Part shown: positions 50,001 through 62,000 of the stretch, piece by piece
Numbering within the stretch: position 1 is the stretch's first letter
Layout: each line of letters opens with the position of its first letter
Assembly: GCF_003597395.2 (NCBI RefSeq)
Contig: NC_133774.1
Coordinates: 62,001 to 126,000 of the forward strand
Direction of reading: 5' to 3'
Length of the DNA: 64,000 nt
Source: Chelonoidis abingdonii
Taxonomy: Eukaryota; Chordata; Testudines; Testudinidae
The notes under the pieces: generated by a model
The model's database searches: none
What the model was told of the DNA's origin: nothing
The model's input: only the letters and a program-made list of their open reading frames with translations
Program-made: the position numbers and the translations under genes

Positions 50001-53000
50001 GTGGGCCCAGCACCAAATGTATTTGTGGGCCCCGCTGGGGAATGATTGTAAAAGAGACCGGAGGTAAAAGGACAGTGGGGCAGGAGCTAGTGTTGGTCTC
50101 TGGAGCAAGGAAGAGGTCAGGGGTAAACTGCAAGCACAGCAGGGCTGGGGAGGGGGTAAACAGATCCCCCCTGCCCCTGCCCACATAGAATGGGTACCTA
50201 CCTGGTTCTTGCCCATTCTCTTTGTCTCTCTCTGCATTGAGCTGCCCCTCCTCCTGCAGCAGCAGGACAGGTTCTCTTCCAGCCCTCAGGAGTGGGTGTT
50301 AGGAGTGGGAGGAGCGGAGGCTGATGTGGTTACTCCTATAACCAGACATTTAGTTTCCAGTCAGCACTGCTAACCGGACACTCAGGTACAATTTTTTACT
50401 GGAGTTTCCAGTCTGAAACTGGATATCTGGCAACAGGGCTGCCAGAAAAGCCTGAGTGGGGAAGAGGGGCAAGCAATCATTTTTAAAAGTAAGAGGGCTA
50501 AGCCTTAAGATGGGGGCAAGTGGTGCGTGGGCTGGGGAGTGGAGAGGAGCTAGTGGGCATGACCATGTCTGCTGTACTGCACACATAGGTTGGAGACTGT
50601 GGAGATCAGCTGACACAGTCAGTATCCCCAGCCCAGGTGATGTGACAGCCAGTGGTGGATTTAGAGTTAGTGGGGCCCCCCAGCACTGTGCTCACCTTCA
50701 TTTTTGGGACTCCTCCTTGGGACCTAGCCAGGAAGAGGAACATTCTCTCTTATCTCCCCCTATCCCCGTTTTTCTTTCTTTTTTTTTCTTCCTTCTCCTA
50801 TAGGTAATAGCAAGTAAATGAAAATAAAGTGAGGTACCTTGATTGTTCTTGTAATCTAGCTTATTTTTCCACAGACCACTTGAAAATCACAGAGGGTCTT
50901 GATGGACCGCTTAATGATCTTTCCAAATAAAAAAAATGTTGGGGTGCGGGGTCTGGCCAGGAGCTAGGGTGAGGGAGGTTAGGGTGTGGAGCGCTTACCT
51001 GAGGCAGCTCCTGTTTGGTTCTCAGGATGGGGGTGGGGATGTGGGCGGTGTGCAGGAGTCAGGGCAGGGGGCTGGAGGTGGGGAGGTGCAGGAGTCAGGG
51101 CAGGGGCTCGGGGGCGTAAGGGGGGGATGCAGGAATACAGGGCTGGGGAGCTGTAGGGAGTGCAGGGGTCAGGGCTGGGTGTGTGTGAGGGGGGTGAGAG
51201 GGGGCGCAGGGGACTGGGGAGGGGTGAGGGAGATGCAGGAGTCAGGGCAGGGGGCTGGGGCAGTGTGGGGGTACAGGGGTCAGGGCAAAGGGCTGGAGGT
51301 GTGAGGGGGTGCTGAGGAGGTGTGAGAGGAGTGCAGGGTTGGCTGGGTGTGTGTGGGGGGGTGCAGGGGTCAGGGCAAGGGGCTGGGGTGTGGGCTGGGG
51401 TTATGGGGGTGCTCACGCAGGGGGCTGGAGGGGTATGCCCCAATTCCAGCCCCTTCCCCAAGGTCTCGCCCCCATCTCTTCTCCTCCTCCTCCTCCTCCT
51501 CCCCCCCAGAGTGATGATTTGCTGCTTCCCCCTCCCTCCTGTCAACAGCTGATCAGTGGCAGGGAGACGGGGAGGAGAGGGAACGTAGCATGCTGGGGGA
51601 AGAGGCAGGGCAGGAGCGTGGCTGCCGGCAGACCTTGCCCTGCTGCAGCAAGAGCCCCAGCAGCTGTCAGCATCAAGCTTCTGCCCCCACAGGAGAGAGC
51701 GGGGGGTGGAGAAGAGCGGGCTGGGGCCCCTTTTGACCATGGGCTTGGTGCCAGGGTAAATCTGGTAATGGCCACAGTCAAAGAGGCAAAGCACCATGGG
51801 GGAGGAGGTGTCTCTAGGACTGAATACGGGGTTGTAATTCCAGGGAGTTGGCGGCCTTGGGGAAGATTATTTTCACAGTGTCTCTGGGAGGCTCAGTCTG
51901 AAGAGGAAGCTGGCTGCACAGATGTAATTCTGGGGAAGAATGCAGTCTTTGCAATAGGGCAGGGCTTGTGCTGGGGCTTGGATTATTGCTGGGGTCTCTC
52001 TAGAGTTCACTGGGATTTAGTTCTAGTATTGTTCTCTGTGAGGTGGGTCTCTGGGGGGTGGAGGGAGCTGGGGTGTATCTGGCTGCAGAGATGGGGTTGG
52101 TGTGAGGGGAAAGAGACGCAGTGCAGGGGTGTCATGGCAGCCTGTGGAAGAGGCATAATGCAAGGGAGGTCCCACAAGGCTGAGTCTCTGAGGGGATGAG
52201 AGCTTGGTGTGAAGGCATGGGGCTCAGTGAGGGGAGTCTGTAGCTGCCAAAGTAGGGGGCTTAGTTCAAGGAGTATTCAGCCACCCCACAGGTGAGTCTG
52301 CAGGGATCTATACTGAGACTCATCTCCCTCCTTCCAGGGATCCTGGATATCTTTGGGTTTGAGAACTTTGTGGTGAATCGTTTTGAGCAGCTCTGCATAA
52401 ACTTGGCCAATGAGCAGCTACAGCACTTCTTCAATTATGTGAGTTCCAGGTGTGACTTTTCTGGCCTGACAGAGAGCTCCGCAGGTGTTGGGAGAGCCAT
52501 GGGAAGGCAGAATGGTGACCTCTCTTGTACAGTAGCCCCTCCCCTCCCCCCAGGGCTAGGGGAGCCCAGAGCTGTGATCCAGCCATGAGAGCAGAGTGGA
52601 GACCAGGAGCAAGGGCCTTCTCATGCATGTGGATTACCATTGGATGCTGGGCCTGGCACAAGGGGATTGCTCACAGCAGTGATCTTGTCTTGGGGAGGTA
52701 TACGAGTGCTGAGGTAGTTTGAAGCTGTGACTCTGCCTTCCACGTAGCGTGTCGAGGGGAAGGATGCATGATTTGCTTGGCTGAAGGCTGTTGGTGCTGC
52801 TGGGAGCTCCAATTTTACTGTCTTCTGTGTCTCAGCATATTTTCCAGCTGGAGCAGACCGCATACCAGGAGGAAGGGCTGCCCTGGGAGGCAATTACATT
52901 CAACAATAACAAACCCATTTTGGTGAGTGACCTAGACCTGGGTGAGGGAGAGACCCCTCTAGCCCCAGGCATAGGCCCAAGGGAGGGAGAGAAGAAGTGC

Positions 53001-56000
53001 TGTATCCTGTTGGGAGGGTTAGGATCTGGGGAAAAGTTCCTTTGAAGGTGGGGACAGAGAGTGTAGTGAGCAGACAGAGGGGAGATGGCCTCTCAGGAGA
53101 GGATGGACTGCCTCCACTCCCATTAAGTAAGAGGCTCATCCCTTTTCCTTCTCCTGCTGCAGGACCTGTTCCTGGCCAAACCGCTGGGGCTGCTGTCTCT
53201 CCTGGATGAGCAGAGCGCATTCCCTCAGGTATGGCAATTGTGACTAGAGTGGTACAGGGACAAGCTGTGGATCAGAGAAGATGTTGTGGGGGCTGGTGCA
53301 ACAGATGTCTGAGGAGAATCATAGAATCATAGAAGATTAGAGTTGGAAGAGACCTCAGGAGGTCATCTAGTCCAACCCTTTGCTCAAAGCAGGACCAACC
53401 CTGTGTTCTAATTGAAATCAATATATTTGAAAATGTAGAAAAATATCCAAAATATTTAATACATTTCAGCAGCAGAGAATCCTGTGGCACCTTATAGACT
53501 AACAGACGTTTTGGAGCGTGAGCTTTCGTGGGTGAATACCCACTTCGTCAGACGCAGGTAGTGGAAATTTCCAGGGGCAGGTATATATATTGCTAGCAAG
53601 CAAGCTAGAGATAACGAGGTTAGTTCAGTCAAGGGAGCGATGAGGCCTGTTCTAGCAGCAGGGTGTTGAAACCAGCGGAGGAGAAACTTGGTCTCTGTAA
53701 TTGCCAAGTCCATTCCATGCTCTTATTTAGTCCAGGAACATTGATCGGTCGTCCACTTCGCCGAGACTGACAAGAGCTCTTGGCATATTATTCTTTGAAG
53801 GGCTTTCTGGTCTGAAAGTTTTATTTTGCTGCAGATGGCCACACTAGGTCTGCTATAGTGTAGGCTGGACTAGAGTGGGGAGACAGAGTGGCTATACAAG
53901 CTTAATCATTGAAACTTGGGGCTGAACATTTTTATCGCAATATCACATTTGGGGATGACTCGTTGGCAATGAGTAATTCCCCCCCCCCTCCCACCCCCTC
54001 CATATGGTTATCGTTGAAGTGCTCTCCTACAGTTTTTGTCAAGGGGCTGTAGTGCATGGCCAGTGGAGTCCTGTTGGTTTCTTTCTTGGGTTGTCTTTGC
54101 AGTAGGAGGCTTCTGGGTACACGTCTGGCTCTATTGTTACACCGCATCTGCTCTAACCCCTCAGACAGAACCAACACCTACAAAATCTCCACCAAGCTTT
54201 CTCAAAATTACAATACCCGCACGAGGAATAGGAAACAGATCAACAGAGCCAGACGTGTACCCAGAAGCCTCCTACTGCAAGACAAACGCAAGAAAGAAAC
54301 CACAGGACTCCACTGGCCATCACATACAGCCCCCAGCTAAAACCCCTCCAACGCTCATCAGGATCTACAACCCATCCTGGACAATGATCCCAAACTTCAC
54401 AGGCCTTGGGTGGCCAGGCCAATCCTTGCCCACAGACAACTTGCCAACCTGAAACGTATCTCACCAGCAACTGCACACGGTACCATAGTAATCTAGCTCA
54501 GGAACCAATCCATGCAACAAACTTCGATGCCAACTCTGGCCCATATCTACACCAGCGACACCATCAAGGACCTAACCAGATCAGCCATACCATCACTGTT
54601 CATTCATCTGCATGTCCACCAATGTAATATATGCCATCATATGCCGAGCAATGCCCCTCTGCTATGTACATCGCCAACTGGACGGTCACTACGGAAAAGG
54701 ATAAAATGGACACAAATCAGATATCAGGAATGGCAATTACAAAAACACTGTAGGAGAGCACTTCAACCTCCCTGGCCACACTATAGCAGACTTAAGAATG
54801 GCATCCTGCAGCAAAAAAAACTTCAGGACCAGACTTCAAAAGAAACTGCTGAGCTTCAGTTCATCTGCAAATTTGACACCATCAGCTCTGGCCTAAACAA
54901 AGACTGTGAATGGCTTGTCCAATTACAGACACAGTTTCTCCTCCTTGGTTTTCACACCCTCTACTGCTAGAACAGGGCTCATCCTCCCTGATTTGAACTA
55001 ACCTCATTATGCTAGCAAGCAAGCTAGAGATATATATACCTGCCCCTGGAAATTTCCACTACCTGCGTCTGACGAAGTGGGTATTCACCCACAAAAGCTC
55101 ACGCTCCAAAACGTCTGTTAGTCTATAAGGTGCCACAGGATTCTCTGCTGCTCTTACAGATCCAGACTAACACGGCTACCCCTCTGATACTTAATACATT
55201 TCAGTTGGTAGTCTATTGTTTAACAATGTGATTAAAACTGCGATTAATTGTGTTTTTTTTTTTTTAGTTAATTGCATGAGTTAATGGCCATTAATCGACA
55301 ACCCTAATAAATATGTACCAGGAAATTCCATATAAATACTCAAAAACCAGGAAATGGCCAACATTAAGTTTTTCTGTATAACCTTAACATGTGTCCTGTT
55401 TGTGCATATACATTACGTTAGTCTTTAGTTATGTGATCAGGTACTGTTGTTTATGTTAGATCAGTCTGTCATCCAGTAAACAGGGCAGGGTGCGCTTATT
55501 GAGCAGTGGCAATTAAAAATATATATAAATAATTATACTTAAACATTATTTAAAAACAAGTATTTCATTTTTATAAGGAAAACAACTAATTTTTCAAGAG
55601 CTTGGTTGTACATGCATTCCATGTGCTGAGACCAGAAGCTTTTCACTAGCAGTGTCCATTGGCTTATACATGCACCTGCCTACCCTTGTACTCCCTTCTG
55701 AGGGCATAAAAGGTAGCACCAGCCATCTGCCACTCCAGTTCCTCCCCATCCTTGGCCTGAGATGGAGTGAGCTGTATCTGTAGTCAGTTGAGATTTGGCT
55801 AATTATTTGGTTTTGTGTGTATATGTATTTATTTATGTTTAGGTAACTGTTACTTACAGTAGAAAGTAAGTGCAAAGGGGGATCATTTTTCCAGGGCTTA
55901 ACTCCCCCACTCATCTCCATCCTGAAGAACAGGTTCCTAAAATGCCCAGATCGCCTGGATTTAAAAACTGTGGTCTGCCTCAGACTACTTCTTATGAAGG

Positions 56001-59000
56001 ACCACCATAACACCTGCCTCTGCTCCTAGGACAGACTCTTATTACTTCTAACTGTGGTATCTGCTGCTTGTTGTTGCATAGGATGTTGCAATCCAGAGAG
56101 AGCTGGCTTAAAATGTTTCTGATGGCCAGGTCCATGAGGGCAGATTGGGATTCAGGCTTGGGGGACCCTTTGTACACCAGTTGCAGGAGTTTAGGAGTGC
56201 TCCATTAAGCTCAGTGTTGATTAACTCCAAGGCTTCTTCTCTGAAATAGTTTTCAAAGGACACTGATAAGCAGCACTAGGAAAAGAGTGAGGAAGGGAGA
56301 TTGAAGCATTCCCTTAGAGAGAAGAGGGATAAATCTCCCTCTAAGTCATCTTCAAAGAAAAACCTGTCATCCCCATCTTATGAGACTCACTGCCACGGCA
56401 TGGGCATATTGAGTGCTCATAACAACGGCGATCCTGGCTCTGTAACATTTAAGTCAGAGGACCTGGCACCACCAACCGGCAGAAGTCTACTGGTGAAGAG
56501 CTCCCCACAGTACAGGATCATTCCATACTGACTGAATGAGTGCCAATGGTTTCAACAGCCTTTGTATGGGGCGATTAATGCTTTTTGTTTCAGAGTGCAA
56601 CCTCAAAATTGCTGATATTGGCACAGAGCATGTCACCTCTGGTACCAACAAGATAGAGGATGATGAGAAATCTTCCATCAATAGCATTGATTCCATATAC
56701 AGCAGCAAGCAATTTCACTGTCTGTACAGAACCAGAATCCCTACTTCTTTTGGGGCAACCTCAAGCAGAACCAAGATTTGAGACAGCACAGGCTACCATG
56801 TGGTTTCTTCCCCCAGTACTGTCTGAGTCAAGCTAGATCACACTCCTCTCCGGTATTGATAGCACTGCCATTTGATTAAGAGGACTCATACCCATCTTCT
56901 GAATCCATTGCCAGTGGGACTATGTCACCTGAATACCCGCAGAAACCATGCTCACTAGAATCATAGACTATCGGGGTTGGAAGGGACCTCAGGAGGTCAT
57001 CTAATCCAACTCCCTGCTCAAAGCAGGACCAATCCCCAACTAAATCATCCTAGCCAGAGTGTGAGTCCAGATAGTGTCTAAGGCTGTTGTGAACATTGCT
57101 ACTTTCTCTCACTTTGAAACTGTCAAACACAGGGTATGTCACAGGGTGACTGGCCCCTTTACAAGGAAGCAGGGTCCAGTGCACCTGGACCAAAGGCTTT
57201 AAGGAGGATCCTGAGCCCTATAAAGGGGGGGATAGATACAGGTGGTTGTTGGTGGATTCCTGCAGACGCTGCAGGGAGTGAGAAGGCTCCTGCAGGGCCT
57301 TGAATCAACCTGTGGAGAATACCAAACTCCAGGCAAGAGGCATTTGGGAAGAAGACAGACCCTCAGGGAGGTGGGTCTGGGATCAGCTGAAACTGGGATA
57401 AAGACTTGTTAAGTTTGAGTTTTCTTTTGAAAAAGACTTTATGCAGGATTTAATAAATTGGAATCCATAAGGACATTAAGTGACTAAATCTCATCAGGAG
57501 ATAATTATATTAATCACTGAGCTTGCAGTTTAGGATTGTAAGTTAGCAAGCACTCGTGACAAAATGTGACTTTATTAATTACAGGGAATTTACAAAAACA
57601 ATGAGGAGTCGGGTGGCACCTTAAAGGCTAACAGATTTATTTGGGCATAAGCTTTTGTGGGTAAAAAACCCCACTTCTTCAGATGCATGGAGTGAAAATT
57701 ACAGATATACTGGCACATGAAGAGAAGGGAGTTACCTTACAAGTGGAGAACCAGTGTTGACAGGGCCAATTCACTCAGGGTGGATTTGGTCCACTCCCAA
57801 TAATTGATGAGGAGGTGTCAGCACCAAGAGAGGGAAAATTGCTTTTGTAGTGAGCCAGCCACTCCCAGTCCCTATTCAAGCCCAAATTAATGGTGTTAAG
57901 TTTGCAAGTGAATTGTAGCTCTGCAGTTTCTCTTTGAAGTCTGTTTTGAAGTTTTTTTTGTTGAAGGATGGCTACTTTTAAATCTGTTATTTTGAACGTC
58001 CAGGAGGATTGGAGTGTTCTCCTACTAGCTTTTGTATGTTACCATTCCTGATGTCTGATTTGTGTCCATTTATTCTTCTACGTAGGGACTGTCCAGTTTG
58101 GCCAATGTACTTGGCAGAGGGGCATTGCTGGCACATGATGGCATATGTCACATNNNNNNNNNNNNNNNNNNNNNNNNNNNNNNNNNNNNNNNNNNNNNNN
58201 NNNNNNNNNNNNNNNNNNNNNNNNNNNNNNNNNNNNNNNNNNNNNNNNNNNNNNNNNNNNNNNNNNNNNNNNNNNNNNNNNNNNNNNNNNNNNNNNNNNN
58301 NNNNNNNNNNNNNNNNNNNNNNNNNNNNNNNNNNNNNNNNNNNNNNNNNNNNNNNNNNNNNNNNNNNNNNNNNNNNNNNNNNNNNNNNNNNNNNNNNNNN
58401 NNNNNNNNNNNNNNNNNNNNNNNNNNNNNNNNNNNNNNNNNNNNNNNNNNNNNNNNNNNNNNNNNNNNNNNNNNNNNNNNNNNNNNNNNNNNNNNNNNNN
58501 NNNNNNNNNNNNNNNNNNNNNNNNNNNNNNNNNNNNNNNNNNNNNNNNNNNNNNNNNNNNNNNNNNNNNNNNNNNNNNNNNNNNNNNNNNNNNNNNNNNN
58601 NNNNNNNNNNNNNNNNNNNNNNNNNNNNNNNNNNNNNNNNNNNNNNNNNNNNNNNNNNNNNNNNNNNNNNNNNNNNNNNNNNNNNNNNNNNNNNNNNNNN
58701 NNNNNNNNNNNNNNNNNNNNNNNNNNNNNNNNNNNNNNNNNNNNNNNNNNNNNNNNNNNNNNNNNNNNNNNNNNNNNNNNNNNNNNNNNNNNNNNNNNNN
58801 NNNNNNNNNNNNNNNNNNNNNNNNNNNNNNNNNNNNNNNNNNNNNNNNNNNNNNNNNNNNNNNNNNNNNNNNNNNNNNNNNNNNNNNNNNNNNNNNNNNN
58901 NNNNNNNNNNNNNNNNNNNNNNNNNNNNNNNNNNNNNNNNNNNNNNNNNNNNNNNNNNNNNNNNNNNNNNNNNNNNNNNNNNNNNNNNNNNGTGCTCTAA

Positions 59001-62000
59001 CTGGCCACAGCTATTCTAGTTAATCTAAAGCAAACCTTCCTCCCTTGGCAGGGAATAAGGCCCCCTGCTAACACTCTTATGCTGCCCTCTGGCCATGCTG
59101 TATCACAGTGTTTATCTCTGTCTGAGGGATTGGCACAAATGCGGTTGTATCTTAAGGCTTGGCTGTAGACAATGGATCATGTGATGTGTCCTGGATGGAA
59201 GCTCGAGGCATGTAGGTAAGTATAGTGACCAGTAGGTTTCTGGTATAGGGTGATATTTCTGTGACCATCACTTATTTGCACTGTAGTGTCCAGGAAGTGG
59301 ATCTCTTGTGTGGACTGGTCCAGGCTGAGGTTCTCCACTGGTAAGGTAACTCCCTTCTCTTCATGTGCCAGTATATCTATGCCTGTATCTGTAATTTTCA
59401 CTCCATGCATCTGAAGAAGTGAGGTTTTTTTACCCACGAAAGCTTATGCCCAAATAAATCTGTTAGTCTGTAAGGTGCCACTGGACTCCTCATTGTTTTT
59501 GTGGATACAGACTAACATGGCTACCCCTCTGATACTTAGTGAATTTACAGGACATATTTCCCCAGGACTGCAGACAGCAGTTTTAGTCTGTAATTGACAA
59601 AGGACAGTTGCAGGCTAGGTCATCATTCCAAGCAGCTCTGGATAGGGCAGGCACTGCCTCTTGCCCTCTGGCAACTACTGTTGCCATGAGATGGTCATCA
59701 TGGCTTCGTTTGTTGGGTTTCCTGAAAAGTGCAGGCAATGGTTGAAATTCTACCATTTGAAGGCTGCCTGTTCAGTGAGAGGACAGATGAGTCACTGTAC
59801 ACACTTAACAACTCTAAAACCACACTTTGTTCCCTCAGCATAAATACTCTGCCACCAAAGAGGAAATATACTAAGGCTCAATCCTACCACAGGCCAAAGC
59901 CCAGGGCCGGCTTCAGGCACCAGCTAAGGAAGCAGCTGCTTGGGGTAGCTAATACAAAGGAGCGGCACTCCATCCGCTATTGGGGTGGCATGGCCGGGGC
60001 TTTGGCGGGAATTCGGCGGCGGGTCCCTTAGTCCCTCTCTTTCTCTTTGAGCTGCCGCCGAAGTTCTGCTGAAGAGGAAGAGAGGGAGTGAAGGACCCGC
60101 CACCAAACTGCTGCTCAAGAATGGAGTGGCATGACTAAGACGCCTTTTTTTTTTTTTTTTTTTTTGCCGCTTGGGGCGGCAGAAAACCTGGAGCTGGCCC
60201 TGCAGAAACCTACCCCTCTGCCATCCTTTTATCATCAGCATGCAGATGATGTGACAAAGGGTGCAAAAGCAAAACCCAAGTGCACCATTGTCATTTTCAT
60301 CCCAGTCAGCACCATCATCAAAGCAAACATTTTGACAGTTCTGTTGTATTAATTTCAAGGATCAAAAGCGTTCAAGGTGATTTCGCTATCTTAACATAAA
60401 AACAGTGATACAAAGAAATGCAGGTTTTTTTTTTCCTACATAGACCTTACTTTACTCGATTTCTTGGCAAACATTCAAAAGCATTGATTCTAAAGTTTAT
60501 TAATCAAACACAAGAAAGAACAAGAAATTAAAACAAGCATTTATATTGTAACTAAAATTCAGTGATAACGCAAAACAAACTTAATCAAAACCTTTAAAGT
60601 CTCTCTCCTTTTGGAGGCAAAATATCAGCCTCTTATTTTCAAAATAACCTTTCTTTGAAAAGGAAAGGATTAATTTTACTTTCAGTCCTGGTGTGTAAAG
60701 GGTAGTTACGTCTCCTGTTTCTGACAGACAGGCTGACAAGGTGGGGGAGAGAGAAGATAGAAAAGGTGGGGGAAATATGGTTTTTCTTGGTGTTCTTGGA
60801 ACATTGGATGTCTGGTCAGTCATGAATGGATGGTTTGGCTGGCAGATCGACCACAGCACCTGTTGCTTGGACCCTGGTTTACTTTCTGATCAGGGACATC
60901 ATCTGTTTGGGTCTTTTCTTCTTAGACAGGGCAGGGTTATGGTCATCTCCTGTCTGTATGTTGATGCAATGTATTTGATTTCAGGATCTGATGAAAAGCA
61001 GAAAGAAAGATATAGGGTAAGAGAAAGTAACACAACAGGGAAGGGAGGCAAAAAAAGAATCTTAAGTGTCTCTGCAATGCTGGCAATTAGGTATCCCAAC
61101 ATATGGTCAGAGGACTGGATGTCATGATGATTTTCAACACTCTCAAGTGAGAATAAAGTTCCTTAAACAGGAGCAAGGCTAGCCAGCCTTCCTCTTGGAA
61201 GAAAGTCTTTTAGTCTAATCTGCTCCTATCTTGAGGTTAGGGAAAATGAGTCAAGACAAGACGAACTGGGATACAAGGTGAGACAGGAGATGAGAGAGAC
61301 GATTTTTTCAAAGTCTCTTTTTAAGAAATCCTAAAGGGGGAAAAGTGGACAGTACAGTTCATTCCCCTCGATATTTGTTCACTGTTTAGGCCTAATATCT
61401 GTCACAGCAATTCTGGTCTATTAGCTTCTAGTTCCACTTCTTCTGTTTTTTACCAAGCATAATTTCAACAGTCCTTGGATTATATCAGCGTGGCCTTTGA
61501 ATCATATCACTCTCTGTTTGGACTAATCCAGCTTCTTTATCTGATTCTCTTGCACTTGTTTTCAATATTAATTTATTGAAAACAACTCAACCTATTCTTC
61601 ACAGGCATTTTCCAAGTAGGCAAACTACAAGTGGGAACTACAAGACCAGGTGAAAAAGACTGTATTCTTCCATTGGGGTTTCCTGTTCAGGGATCTGTGT
61701 CCATCAAGCAAAAACAGGGATTGTCAGAGATCCTGCTCCAGGGATGCTTGAGGCCCAAATTTGACCAGAGGCTTAAATGATTGGATCATCTGATGTACAC
61801 ATTTCTTCCAATTCCCCAGCTGCCAAAAATGCTGGTAAAGATCAGGCAGGGAAAGGCAAAAGTCGTTCTGGTGATACCAATATGGTCAAGGCAATTCTGG
61901 TTCCCTGTGTTACTCCAGCAGTCCACTCATCCTCACCTCTGCATCCCATTGTTTGCTGACCTCCGTAGTCAGGACAGAAACAATCTCAGCCCAGCATTTC

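Noticed and set aside
50979..52199. Frames of 272 and 296 residues
   Set aside because: Lie in the GC-rich tandem interior of a hAT-like element and its flank; same composition on both strands.
58009..59019. Long open frames of 290-336 residues
   Set aside because: They consist almost wholly of N translated as X across the 838-base gap.
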